A DNA stretch of 64,000 bases from Purshia tridentata (lineage: Eukaryota > Streptophyta > Magnoliopsida > Rosales > Rosaceae), in NCBI GenBank assembly GCA_003254885.1, contig QANT01003108.1, forward strand, positions 1 through 64,000, written 5' to 3'. Shown in pieces: positions 1 through 11,382 of this stretch (position 1 is the stretch's first letter; every line of letters starts with the position of its first letter). The notes beneath the pieces were generated by a model. The model worked only from the letters and a program-made list of their open reading frames with translations, made no database searches and was not told where the DNA came from. The position numbers and the translations under genes were made by a program.

Positions 1-232
1 GGGGGGGGAGGTGGGGTGCGTAGTGAGAAAAATTCTCTATAATTTATTTGTTTACTGAGTACAAGATTTTAAGATTTAGGGTCTCTAAGTCAAGTGATTA
101 AATTATATTTTCACACTTAAAGGGTCATGTTTAATTAGCGATATTTGGAAAGGGAGATAATAATTAGTGAAGTGATCGAGATGAGTGATTGTTTTAGGAA
201 AAACAAAAACATAAAGTGAAGATTCCTTTGCT

Positions 233-275
233 ATCACTTTTGAGTCTTTTTTTTTTGGCTAAGATCACTTTAGTC
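233..275 (-). mobile_element. Possible micro-insertion, tagcc-A(n) type, with diverged direct repeats
   Basis: A short T-run ending in ggctaa (247-263) is flanked by atcacttttgagtc (233-246) and atcactttagtc (264-275), which match apart from a two-base gap. On the minus strand the insert reads ttagcc followed by A(n), close to the tggcc-A(n) inserts elsewhere in the window. It is older or more diverged than those, so membership of the same family is uncertain. Confidence 0.35.
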
Positions 276-312
276 CTCAAGACCAAACAAGGACATATGT
301 AGACATGCATAT

Positions 313-678
313 ATGTGCCTTCTTTTTGTGTCTTCTTCTTGTGCCTTCTCTCTTATTTTGTTCATTTGACAATTTAATCTCACGATCAGAACCGTTCAAT
401 ATCAAGATCATTATTTATAGATCAACTCTGTAAAAAATTATCCAAATCAGAAATCATTTAGTCATCTAACTGTTATCAAATAAATAGATGATTTTGGTAA
501 CAGTTAAATTTACAGTTAGTTATTTGATAATAATTAGATAACTAAACGATTTCTGATTTGAATAATTTTTTCCAGAGTTGATCTATAAATGATGATTTTG
601 ATATTGAATGGTTCTGATTGTAAGATTAAATTGTCAAATGAACAAAAGAAGAGAGAAGGCACAAAGGAGAAGGCACAG
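313..678. mobile_element. Foldback (hairpin) MITE-like element, copy 1
   Basis: Two long inverted arms meet near position 500. The left arm begins gtgccttctttttgtg and runs through ttcatttgacaatttaatct. The right arm returns as agattaaattgtcaaatgaa and ends in aaggcaca. The arms differ at several bases, so this copy is not young. Its inner part (gaaccgttca, tagatca, a run of A, caaatcagaaatcattt, atctaact) is shared with the second foldback near 30.8-31.2 kb, so the two are diverged members of one family. No coding capacity is seen and the superfamily is not clear. Confidence 0.65.
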
Positions 679-1400
679 AACATTCTCCTGCATATATAGC
701 TTCAGTATTAGTATTAGTTATTTAGTTGGTTAACTTGGAATGAGAGTTGAACCAATTCAACACCCTAAACCAATGTCTCGTGGTAGCCACAAGCCTAAGA
801 GCTTAAGTTCAAGTTTATATCTTCGTTCAGATTAGGTCTAATTTTTAACCATTTTCTGATTTAGAGCATATTCTACGTACCCTTTAAATTTCCACACAAA
901 AAAAAGATTACTTTTTTATGAGTGTGACAAAACAGAAGAGCCGTCCATATGTGTCTGGTGAAATTTTCACTATGAAAGGAATCAAATTCCAACTCGTCTC
1001 CGTCCACGTTTCATTTTTTCTTTGGATGAAAAAGTCATCTTCAACATAAAGCTGTGAACAGGTCTACCCTCCACAAAAAAAAAGTCACCCAAGTTTTCAT
1101 ATTCACCAACCCAAAAGAAAATAAGAGAGCATTATTATTATTATTATATATCCCTCGACTGGCTCATTTCTCCAAGTGCCCATCTAACCGTACATTTTGC
1201 ATCGTGCAAGTAGCCTGCATGTTTCTCTCATTTCTTTTTTTTCTTTTTTATTTGTTGGCCAATTCTCCCCCATTCTTCTATTTTTAATTTTCATTTAGCG
1301 CTGGTGACCTATTTGTTAGAGGAAAAAAAAAACAAAGTCAACTAATCTGAAGACCCAATCACAAACCGCCACGAGTCACTCAACCACTATCTCTCCTTCA

Positions 1401-1407
1401 ATATAAA
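1401..1407 (+). promoter_or_regulatory. TATA-like box of the AIR12-like gene
   Basis: atataaa lies about 60 bp upstream of the ATG at 1466, in an otherwise CT/AC-rich leader. The spacing fits a plant TATA box with a short 5' leader. Confidence 0.5.
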
Positions 1408-1465
1408 CTCAACTACACCGCACCTAAGCTTTACACATTTCACTGCTCTCCACTCACTCTCCCCA

Positions 1466-2215
1466 ATGGCTTCCTCCTTTCCTCTTCTTCTTGTCCAGAT
1501 TTCGTGGATCTCCTTTCTATTAGCTTCGATAATCTTACCGGCCCAAGCAGCCAGCAAGTGCACGTCACAGACGTTCAATAACAACAAGGTGTACCTCAAC
1601 TGCACCGACCTTCCGACTCTAACCGCCTACCTCCACTGGACCTACGATGCTTCCAACTCCTCACTCTCAGTCGCCTTCATCGCCACACCCGCCAAGACGG
1701 ACGGGTGGGTCTCGTGGGGCATAAACCCGACCGGGACCAAGATGCCCGGGTCCCAGGCCCTGGTGGCGTACAAGGTCCAAAACGGCACTCCCACCGTCAA
1801 GACCTTCAACATCTCCTCGTACGCCTCCGTCTTACCGGGGAAGCTGTCGTTTGATGTGTGGGACACCAGCGCCCAGTTCAACAACGGGTCGTTCACGATC
1901 TTCGCCACAGTCTCTGTGCCGGCCAACACGGAGAAGCTCAACCAGGTGTGGCAGGTGGGCTCCGCTGTGGACTTGACAACGGGGATACCCCAGAAGCATG
2001 ACACCGCCCCGGCCAATCTCAACGCCTTCGGAGAGTTGAGCTTGCTCGGAACTACTAGTTCCACTACTAATACCACTACTAATGCCACTACTCCTGGCTC
2101 TACTAACACCACTGATGGGAATAGTGGGGCTATTGGGATTGGGAGTGGAGGAATCAATATGGGTTTGTTCTCTGCTTTGCTACTTCTGGTTCTTGGAACT
2201 CTCATTGTTTTCTAA
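1466..2215 (+). CDS. AIR12: AIR12-like, GPI-anchored DOMON-domain protein
   Basis: Intronless 249-residue protein. A signal peptide (about residues 1-28, ending in AQA) leads into one DOMON domain (about 30-190) with motifs such as TDLPTLTAYLHWTYD, GWVSWGINPTG and FDVWDTSA. A Thr/Ser/Asn-rich spacer follows, then a C-terminal hydrophobic tail (LFSALLLLVLGTLIVF) typical of a GPI signal. AIR12 of Arabidopsis is an auxin-responsive extracellular b-type cytochrome on the outer face of the plasma membrane, thought to pass electrons in apoplastic redox reactions. There is no cytochrome b561 core, which distinguishes it from the next gene. The two share a closely similar DOMON domain and are evidently tandem duplicates. 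The ATG was chosen because it directly starts the signal peptide. Confidence 0.9.
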   Translation: MASSFPLLLVQISWISFLLASIILPAQAASKCTSQTFNNNKVYLNCTDLPTLTAYLHWTYDASNSSLSVAFIATPAKTDGWVSWGINPTGTKMPGSQALVAYKVQNGTPTVKTFNISSYASVLPGKLSFDVWDTSAQFNNGSFTIFATVSVPANTEKLNQVWQVGSAVDLTTGIPQKHDTAPANLNAFGELSLLGTTSSTTNTTTNATTPGSTNTTDGNSGAIGIGSGGINMGLFSALLLLVLGTLIVF

Positions 2216-3573
2216 ATTTGAGTTTTTTTTTGGTTTTTTCCTCTTTTTCTTTTTGACTTTTTGTTTTTTAATTTTGTGATTTACATTTCTTGTTGTATCC
2301 ATGTGGAGAGATGGAGGTTTCATCATTTTTAGGTGGAAGAATAATATATATTTCTCATTAATTTACTTCCTTGTTATTTATACGGGGAAAATGTATTTTA
2401 TTTTTAACACAAATTTTCAATGCTCGGTTCATATAAAATTTCAGGATATTCATTTAAGTAAATTAAAAATTATTTATCTTTAAAAATTAAATGATTAACA
2501 AAATAAACATTTGAAATGTAGTTCAAATCGTTCAAATCGATAAAATCTTATATAAGGTGAGTCTTATTAAAAATTTGTTTCAAAAATAGAAGGCTACAAA
2601 TCTGCATCATTTGTATGTACGTATGTATTGTATCGTTTGGTAGTATTATTATATAATTTCTATCTATTTTGCATTGATTGGCTGGATTGATCATTATATG
2701 TGATCAGATGATTCAGATCGTATGGTTGCAGTTAATTTGCTCATTAATTACTATGATTAGTGTAAAGATCTGGTATATATATATATTATATCAAAATCTT
2801 ACTTTCCTACAGTATATTTAATTATTCATGTGTATCTTAACCTGTTTATTATATTACCATATACATCATGTTAGTTAATTAATAATCAATTCTAATGGCT
2901 CATGCTTTTAGTTTTATTAAAGATTAAGAAATGAAATAAATAATAAATCTAAAAGAAAACATTAAAAGAAATGATCGCTGTTTAATTTTGCTTGCATGTG
3001 ATTCCAAACACCAGTGTAATTCTCTTGAAATTCACATGTGAAATGTACGAACATCTATGATTAGACATTCACATATATAATTGGACATTATTGTTAAAGG
3101 TCACAAATGACTGCATCACATTCACATATAAATAGTAGAAACTCGTTAAACACACAGAGTCAAAAAATAGTTAAAATATGTTATACGTGTCGATAATACA
3201 TCGAGACTAGAGTTTAGAATATATATATATATATTTTTACCCACTTCCTTAAATTATGTCACAAGTTTTACCCACTCCTCCAAAATGGGCAATTTTTCAA
3301 AAACGTTTTTCAAAAAAAGCAATGGGAATTTAGTCTGAAATTGAGTGGAGGCTAGTCGCTTTTGTGAATCTGTGCCCACCCAATTTGGCTACTTTGGCCT
3401 CTTGCAGCATAAATAATTGGAACACACCAAAACGCCAATTTTCCATTTTTGTTTTTCAATAATTTCTGGGCTTATTCTCATCCCCAATCACCATGAAACC
3501 ATCCACTTGCACCACGTTCTAAGTCGAGTTTTCTGTTTTCATCGTTACGAGGACAAATGCACAGAGAGATTAA

Positions 3574-4300
3574 GGGACAGTTTGAAATTGAGGTGCGTTG
3601 GAAATAAGTTACTTATTTCTACCTCAAAGTAATTTTTGGTGTTTAGTTAATAAAATAAAATCTACTTATTTTGAAAACAGAAGTGAGAAAAAGCAGATTT
3701 TGGGAATTGGGATAAAGCAGCTAAAGAGATGCTTTCAAAATCTGTTGTGGGGGAAAGCAACCATAACTTCCGAAATTACCCTCACCCAATTTAAAAAATG
3801 ACAATTCTTACCCTCTCATTAAAAAATTATAGTAACATTTTTAAATTTTGATAGCATAATTACCTTTTAATTAACAAAATATAATGACAAAAAATATTAA
3901 TATAAATTGAGTTTTATATATGTAAGTCACGAGAATAATTTTCACTAAAAAATCATAAATAAAACTAAAAAAAATCATAAATAAAACTTAAAAAAGAAAA
4001 CCATAAATAAAAGTAAAAAAAATCATAATTAAAAGTAAAAAAAGCAAGTGAAAGCATTCTTGTTTTACCAAACAAAAAATTAAAATGTACTTTTAGCACT
4101 ATGTTTATTTTGATCATTATACATAGTCACAGCACTTTTACATCAAAATTTACCAAACATTGTACTGCTACTTTTAAGATTCACAGTACTTTTAAAAACA
4201 TAGTTTACTAAACATTTAACTGTTTTACCTCACAACAGTTTTTTCTCTCCATACAACTACAACAATTTTTTTTTACCACACAGTAATCTCAAACTGCCCT
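3574..4300. mobile_element. Non-autonomous TIR element (about 0.73 kb)
   Basis: The left end gggacagtttgaaatt and the right end aatctcaaactgccct are inverted repeats, with two mismatches and a one-base gap. The interior is AT-rich, repeats phrases such as cataaataaaac and acttttaa, and encodes nothing. A clear target-site duplication was not found. The TIR style recalls plant PIF/Harbinger or hAT MITEs, but I cannot decide which. Confidence 0.5.
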
Positions 4301-5715
4301 GGGTTTTAAGTGTCTCACATTCAGTTTCGGAGAAATTGATTAATTAATTAACTTTTATTTTTGAACAGCCAACAGGGCAACGTACACCACCAAACCCCCC
4401 GCGTTTGTTTCTTTGCTTTTGTTAGTTGTCTTGTCGTGTCTTCTCGTCCTCGTTGTGTGTTTGACAGTTTGTTGTCTTCTTCACTTTATATTGCCTTTTA
4501 CTAATTTAAATGCATGCATCTACATCTACTCTATTTATTATAAACATCTTTTAATTACAGGTATTCTAAATCTTCTGGAAACCCAGCAGTTTTAGCAAAC
4601 TTGTAATGGCTAAAATTGGCCATGGGCCAAACCATGCCACCTACACAAACCAATGTTCTAAATGCCTTTAACAATTTTCCATAACTGAAAGTATGTTACA
4701 ACCAAAGTTGCCACATAATCAATCAATCAAGGTTTTAAATGTTGTATAACTTAAGATCCTCCTCAACCAGTAAAAGCATGCTCACACATAATTAAGGACG
4801 ATCGTCAAACTTATTTAAGCATAGTTCTGCACGGCCTCATGTTCAACGTAGACGCCTCAACTTCAGTGCAGCTACAGAGAATCGAAACATAAGTGAGTTA
4901 TATATAAATTTTGACATAATATTTCATTAACTGTCTATTTTTTAAGTTATATATATATTTTACAAATTTGAAGTTTGTTGATTTTTTATTATATACAACA
5001 TATACGAATAACGATCTCATCATGACATGAACCTTGCATCAGCACAAGTCCAATCACATCTGCTAGAAAATTCCAAATCCTCATACTACAATCTACCAGA
5101 TTCTTTACCCATGATATATAAATCCAAATCTCAAAACTGGATTAAGAACCTTGCAAGTTGGCAACCTCTTGATGATTCAATATTCCATAAAAAAGTCCCA
5201 ATTCATTAGAATGACACTTTAATTAATTAATTTTAGTTTCTTACTTCCAAATTGGATACAAGGAGAATAAATATTTGGGTCATAAATAACATAACATCAT
5301 ATAATATTATAATTAATGCACATTGCATTAAATCTAGTAATCTACGATGATAAATTTATATTTGTTATTAAATGTGGTCTAAAATCTAATAAAAGGGAGA
5401 ACGAAAATCAAGCTCTTGATGGTTTCACGGGATTTAAGCAAGCTCTAAACTACATATAAATCATTGTTTATTCATTTTAAATTATTGCTCGTTCAATATA
5501 CATTAATTGTTTTTTGGTTCCCTCATTCAATATTCATTTCCATTGGATCAATTTCACGCATCCCTCACATGTTTACATTATTATTTAGCGCGTGAGTCCG
5601 CAATCCAGTCCTTTGCTGTCCACGCGTCACTTATTAATTGGTCTACGTGGGTTCGTGTAAAATTCATTAAGAAGCTGTACCGCACTGGATCCGTCACCCG
5701 TAGCTTCTCGCAGCA

Positions 5716-5728
5716 TATATTTATATAA
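5716..5728 (+). promoter_or_regulatory. TATA-rich promoter element of the DOMON/b561 gene
   Basis: tatatttatataa lies 72 bp upstream of the ATG at 5800, just before a GC-containing presumed start region (gcgccaaaat). It is consistent with a plant TATA box. Confidence 0.45.
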
Positions 5729-5799
5729 TTGCGCCAAAATTAGTGGGAAAATCTTCGTCATCAAAACTACTTAGCAGTTACTCAAAGATTCTCTGAGCC

Positions 5800-7509
5800 A
5801 TGGGTTCTTCCTCTGCTCTCACAGCTGTTCTTCTTCCATGGCTATCACTCAGTCTCACCCTTCTTTTGCTAATCGCACCCACACATTCACTCACCTGCAC
5901 CTCCCAGACCTTCACCAACAACAAGCTCTACTCCCAGTGCGCCGACCTCCCCACCCTCTCCTCCTACCTCCACTGGACCTACGACTCCGCCAACTCCACC
6001 CTCTCCGTCGCCTTCATCGCGTCGCCCTCCGCATCCAACGGCTGGATCGCCTGGGCCATCAATCCGACGGCCACCGGCATGGCGGGGTCCCAGACCCTGC
6101 TCACCTACAAGGAATCGGACGGCTCCATGGCCGTCAAGACCTTCAACATCAGCTCCTACAGTTCCGTCGTGGAGTCCAAACTCTCGTTCGATGTGTGGGA
6201 CACGAGCGCTGAGTCCTCCAACGGTGTTTTCAGGCTCTTCGCGAAGGTGAAGGTGCAGGGTGAGACTGTTAACCATGTCTGGCAGGTGGGGCCCGCCGTC
6301 TCCGATGGGATTCCGGTGAAGCATGAGTTCAAGGACGCCAATCTTAAGGCCAAAGGGACTCTGACCTTGACCGGAGGTCAGACTGGAACCACCACAACCA
6401 CCACAGTCGACTCCAAGATGAAGAAGAGAAATGTGAGTTTTCTGTTTTCGTTTGGTTTTGTTATGTTTTCATAATTTAAGATGGGAAAAAGAAAAAAAGA
6501 TGGTTTCTTTCTTTGCTTAGAGCTTTAAAGCTGAAAATTTTGAGTAAAGGGAAAGTAATCAAAGTATGTGGGTGAATATTTGTTGCTTTATTTACTTAAT
6601 TACTCTGCACATAACAACCAGATTTGTGATGGGATTTCATTATTTGAACAAATTGTTAAATTGGGTTCCTTTCTTTTTGGTCTGTTGGTGTGTTTCAGAT
6701 TCATGGAATACTGAATGCTGTGAGTTGGGGGCTTTTGTTTCCGATCGGAGTCATAATAGCAAGGTACTTGAGAGCTTTTCCTTCTGCCGATCCAACATGG
6801 TTTTATCTCCATGCCGGCTGCCAGGTGTCTGCTTACACCATTGGCGTCGCCGGCTGGGGTACCGGACTAAAGCTCGGAAGTGAGTCGAAAGGGCTTGTAT
6901 ACACCGATCATCGCAACATTGGAATTGCCCTCTTCGCTCTTGCAACTGTGCAGGTATGATGTACTTCATAACATTGAGGTTACAACCACACTATTGTGTA
7001 AATGTTGTTTTTGTGCTATGTGGTAAGTGGTGACTAGCCTTCTCATTTATATGTAGTCCCCTTTCTTCCTTGTGATGTAGAATCACAATGAAAATATGGA
7101 TATAGATAGAACATTTGTTTTGTCAAGCTATCTTTGTTTCAGTTTTACGTTTGTCCATCATCTTTTTATTTTGTTGTAGTACTTGTTTTTGGATTGTTTT
7201 CTTCTAATGGGAATTGCCTTCTTTCAATCTTTACAGGTTTTTGCATTGTTCTTAAGACCGAAGAAGGACCACAAGTACCGGCTCTACTGGAACATCTACC
7301 ACCACAGCATTGGATACGCCATTCTCGTCCTTGGCATTTTGAACGTATTTAAAGGCCTAAACATACTGAACCCTGAACAGAACTGGAAAACCATTTACAT
7401 AATTGTGATTGCTGTGCTGGGTGGAATTGCTTTGGTCTTGGAAGCAGTTACTTGGATTTTAGTCTTGAGGGGAAGGTCAAGTAAGTCCACCAAGCCATAT
7501 GATGGATAA
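5800..7509 (+). CDS. Cytochrome b561 and DOMON domain-containing protein (CYBDOM)
   Basis: Three exons, all joined in phase 0: 5800-6432, 6699-6953 and 7237-7509, giving 386 residues. A signal peptide (about 1-28) is followed by a DOMON domain (about 30-190) closely similar to the upstream AIR12-like protein. A Thr-rich linker comes next, then a cytochrome b561 core with about five membrane spans. Likely heme-ligand histidines lie in [27 protein letters not shown] and HHSIGYAIL. Plant CYBDOMs are plasma-membrane, ascorbate-linked transmembrane electron carriers, and their usual length is near 390-400 residues. The whole DOMON part sits in exon 1 and the b561 core in exons 2-3. That split is exactly the part missing from the neighbouring AIR12-like gene. 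Confidence 0.92.
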
Positions 7510-8031
7510 GGCTAGCTGACCAGAAGCTTACTGATCTCCCATGGCAGATACTGATTTTGTAACATAATCATTGCCTCGATCACTTGTTTGAGATTTTGAA
7601 GTTTATTTATTTATTTATATCAGCCGTTCTCCCATCTCTTGCTTGTATAATGGATTGGTTTCTTTAGGATTCTTGTTTAGCATATATACATACAGAGTGT
7701 TGAGTTCCTCAGTTTTTTCTATTGCTTCTGTGGTTAGTCTAACGGTAGTAACTCCTGTGTATTCAAACAATGAGCAGAAAATCATTTATGAGTAATTTAT
7801 TTTTACTCAATCACCTAGAATTCTAATTGCTTTTACTTTCTACACATTTCTTTCAATGACTTCAGCATAGTTGAGCTTCTACAATAATGTTTCTTGACCC
7901 TTTGAGCTGTCTTTTGAAATAGAAACCAATCCCCCTTGTTATATGGGCAAGTAATTTGCAAGCAAGGCATGTGATTCATACCATACATACCATTTTTGGA
8001 TTGCCATCCCTTTTTGGTTATCTGAACATTT

Positions 8032-8083
8032 AAAGAATGAGGCTCAAGTGTCCTGGCCAAAAAAAAAGAATGAGGCTCAAGTG
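8032..8083 (+). mobile_element. Micro-insertion tcctggcc-A(n) with a perfect 19-bp direct repeat
   Basis: aaagaatgaggctcaagtg occurs at 8032-8050 and again, identical, at 8065-8083. Between them lies only tcctggccaaaaaa (8051-8064). A long perfect direct repeat plus an A-tail is the signature of target-primed retroposition, but the inserted body is only eight bases. It is the cleanest and presumably youngest example in the window. Confidence 0.7.
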
Positions 8084-8594
8084 GGTGTCTGACCAGTGAC
8101 ACAAGCTTGGTACAAGGCTTTATATGAATTCAATTAGTGCAGCTCACCTGGATAAAACATAAACACAGCCTTAAGGGCCTTAACACACAATTGCTTTCCA
8201 TGATAGAGACTTCCATAATGAGACAGCTCATTATGTTTTTATGACTAATCACTAAATTCTATAGTGCTTGATGATATTTGTATTTTGATCTGATCTGAGA
8301 TGAGATGGGGAAACACTAACAGCAACAAATACATGATGAAATTTGTCAATTTGTTAGTTGGAAATTTCTTGAGGCTGTCTGAGAACAGAGAAGTGGCATT
8401 AGCTGATTAGGCAGATTTAATTTTGGCATATAATAACTCAGGGCTAAAAAGCAGCAAAAGCTGTTGGAATTGATCATCAACTTGACTTTATTTAAGGCTC
8501 CCCAAGGCAAGGGTCCCCACCCCATGCATTACTCCAAGTCCCCCCCACTGCTTTCATCACTTTTCTTTATCCCTGCTTTTGTTCTCTTTTCTCT

Positions 8595-8646
8595 AATGCA
8601 TAGCTTTTATTTTTTTTTTTTGGCCAGGAATGCATAGCTTTTATTT
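8595..8646 (-). mobile_element. Micro-insertion cctggcc-A(n), minus orientation, with an 18-bp direct repeat
   Basis: aatgcatagcttttattt occurs at 8595-8612 and 8629-8646. The insert between them is a T-run followed by ggccagg, that is cctggcc-A(n) on the minus strand. It has the same core as the insert 550 bp away, in the opposite orientation and at an unrelated target, so the two are independent events. Confidence 0.7.
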
Positions 8647-9410
8647 AATTATGTGATTCCCATGTGATGCATGGCTTTTCTCCCTTATTACTTGGAAGGA
8701 GATGGCCTCCCCTTTGTAGGGACAGTTGTCTTCTCAGTAGCAAGTCATTATTATGAGAATTAAAAAGGGGACAAAACAAGGTTTAATTGAGAAAAAGTGT
8801 TTAGTGAAAGGTTTTTAGGGCTTTAATTCTACAAGGGTTTTACAGCATAAATGAACTTGGATTTTTCGTTTTACACTTCATAAGTAAATTCAATTGTTTT
8901 TATGCACGCGGAAGGTTCGAATCTAAGACAGTTTGAATTTATAGGTACTATTGTGCTCATCATTTTGCTTAAATTAGAAATCATTTATTGTGCCTTTTGA
9001 TATGCTGTTAATATTGATCTTCTACCATGAAGGTGAATGATAGGTAGGATTCTCTTAAAAGAAACGTGGTGTGGCAGAAGCACTGTGCCTACTAGCTAGC
9101 CTGGTAGATAAAGCTACTGCAACGTCAAAGTGCTTTCATGCTTTTCAAAAAGCAATCTTTTATGATGACCATTGACCCACATAAACTATGAGTCAATGAG
9201 CAGGTGTGCAGAAGAAAACGAAATTGTGAAACTGAGTTAACTAACACAGTTAAAGTTCGAAAATAAAATATAAAATTAGCTGAACTATATTGTATTTATG
9301 ATTTATCACAAAAAAAAAAAGAAGTAATTTTTTAATAATGTACTGAACTCGTAAGTCGTAGCTTTCAACTGATCGAGATCGTTCCATAATATTCTAGTTT
9401 ATAAACCAAT

Positions 9411-9450
9411 AAACTATAGTTTTTTTCTGTCGACCTAGAAACTATAGTTG
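9411..9450 (-). mobile_element. Micro-insertion with poly(T) and tcgacctag core
   Basis: aaactatagtt (9411-9421) is repeated at 9439-9449. The insert tttttctgtcgacctag reads ctaggtcgacag-A(n) on the minus strand. The structure is the same as the cctggcc inserts, but the body sequence differs, suggesting a second source element. Confidence 0.5.
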
Positions 9451-9914
9451 ATATAAATGTTGGTCACTTTTATTTATTTGGACTGACAGAGAACTAATAC
9501 TCAACTAAAATCTAGCAATTATTAAAAGTTGGTAAATTTAATTATATATATGGGCCATGTCATAGTAATGCAATGATGATTATAATTTTTTTAAATGAAA
9601 ACAGTTGTTATAAATTAATATAGGAGGAGAAAACTAGTGAGAAGTGAGAACTCGTTCCTTTGAGATCTCAGTTAGCGTACGTGAAAATTCAAAATCTTTG
9701 CATGCAAAATTTGTAAAGGTGACACTATATTTTCATTTTTATATATTTTTGGCTTATGAATACATGGAGTTTTTATGCACTAAGAAATTAAGAATTCGTA
9801 TACCAACAAGTCAATCGGTCAAATCATAATATTAAAAGTGTTTGATATGGGAATTACCTTTGAATGAACTAGCTCATGAGTCATGCCTAAAAATAGATGA
9901 GCTGGCTGTCAATA

Positions 9915-10213
9915 CTAGGGGTGGACTTTTTTATTGAAGAAATTGACTACCTTGACATTAACCGATCGGTTTAGTTATTTTTTGTGAAATTTAAATATCG
10001 ATAATATAATGGAACCAAACCAATGTTTTTTAGTTTCAGAATGATTGTTAATTTTTCAAATAAATGGTTACTGATATTGCATCAAGAGGTCGTTGGATCT
10101 ATTGAGGGCTCACTATATTTATCAAGAGCTTGCCGAATTCACAGAAAAATCAAACCAAGCAATTCGATTTTAGATGGTTTCTCGATTTTGTCGATTAAAA
10201 ATCTCATCCCTAG
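9915..10213. mobile_element. Short non-autonomous element with inverted ctagggg ends
   Basis: The left end ctaggggtgga and the right end tcatccctag are imperfect inverted repeats. They are flanked by tcaata on the left and tcaatt on the right, a possible target duplication. The interior has patches like gattttagatggtttctcgattttgtcgatt, which recall the eroded ggttcggttt interiors of plant elements with taggggtgggc ends. No coding capacity is seen. It may be a hAT-type MITE. Confidence 0.4.
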
Positions 10214-11382
10214 TCAATTCCATGGTAATGGGACCACTTTGGAAATAACTTTAATCTTGGACCCTAGGTAATGCATTTTTCATGTGGTCCGGTCCTTGGT
10301 TCAACCACTGTTGTCTGAAAATCTGATTACCCATTGCTGATCTTCTACTCCAAACCCATAGAGGAAAAAAACCAAAAAAAAAAACTGCTACTATATCTGG
10401 TAATTTGTTATAATAAATTAAATTACTTGATAATAACACAACTATTTTAATAGTTTGGTATAAGTAACACTTGCTTCAAAGATTTGAAATCTTTTTATTT
10501 TTTAAATTAAATAAACAAAATATCTGAATCAATCCAAATAATATATTTGAAGTGAAGATGAGGTTGGTGAACCTCTTCTGATTCTGGATATGGGGGCCTT
10601 TAAAAATTGCTTGGTGGGCATGTCTAAGATTAGGACTTGTGGTTGTGCCACTAAATCACAAAAATACAGCACATATCTTTAAGTTTATCTGTTATACAAC
10701 TAATGCGAGTTATAGCATTTCAGTCCCAAAGGGCCTACGGAATGTTGAACTCTAAATAATAGGCCTATTATTCCTGGCCCACTTCAATATCGCATTAACA
10801 AGTAGGCCTAGCTTTGAAATGAATCAATGCTTGGCCCACGGCCTACAAGCGAGCCCAAACTTCAAAATTTTTGTTTTTGTCAGTCCAAACTTAATCAGAA
10901 GTTCAGAACATTAATTTATGTAGAAATAAATGGGCATAAAAGAAAAAATACCATACTTAACTGCCAGATGTACTTTGCGAATAAAAGTATCCCCTTAACA
11001 AAAAAGTCCAATTTTTCTCACCGATGTTGAACCGACACATATACATAGGAATAGGGTGAGAAATGTAAATGAGTAAAATGCAGGTATTAGAATGTATAGA
11101 TACTTCAAACTTAAGAATCGGAAAAACAGAAAAGAAGAATGTGAAACCGCGGTTTAACGCAAGCAATCAAATCGTCTGTCCGATTCCCTGGCATATGCCT
11201 CCGCGGACCGCAAACGATTCTCTACTATTTTCTCAATTCCCGTTTAAATCTTTTTGTTTTTGCAATAAAATTAATAACATAATAAATAAAAACTGCACAC
11301 GCAGTCTCGCGGAGAGTGACTGTCGCTTCGCTGCGCTTCGTGATCTTCCTCGTGGTGGTTACAGAAACCGATCGCCACACCA

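Larger units (their letters stand above)
1..1465. other. Intergenic region upstream of the AIR12-like gene
   Basis: I see no gene here. The stretch holds a foldback element (about 313-678), a possible tiny retroposed insertion (about 233-275), and the AIR12-like promoter with a TATA-like box near 1401. A reading frame at 1054-1287 is low-complexity and has no family resemblance, so I treat it as chance. Confidence 0.6.
2216..5799. other. Intergenic region between the two DOMON genes
   Basis: AT-rich and without a convincing gene. It contains a TIR-bounded element (about 3574-4300). Several short reading frames (for example 3417-3632 and 5507-5728) resemble no family and are treated as chance. 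The last 100 bp form the promoter of the DOMON/b561 gene. Confidence 0.6.
7510..11382. other. Intergenic region upstream of the lipase/GTPase gene
   Basis: About 3.9 kb without a recognisable gene. It holds two clear cctggcc-A(n) micro-insertions (8032-8083 and 8595-8646), a similar poly(T) insertion of another sequence (9411-9450), and a short element with inverted ctagggg ends (9915-10213). The remaining reading frames are short and unlike any family I know. Confidence 0.6.

Noticed and set aside
1642-2205. 187-residue minus-strand frame opposite the AIR12-like gene
   Set aside because: It mirrors the coding frame of AIR12, with no family likeness of its own.
5838-6324. Long overlapping frames on both strands within the first exon of the CYBDOM gene
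   Set aside because: They are shadows of a GC-rich third-position exon; the DOMON frame explains the region.
8911-8935. ggttcgaatc, resembling the T-loop of a tRNA
   Set aside because: No acceptor stem, D-arm or anticodon arm can be paired round it.
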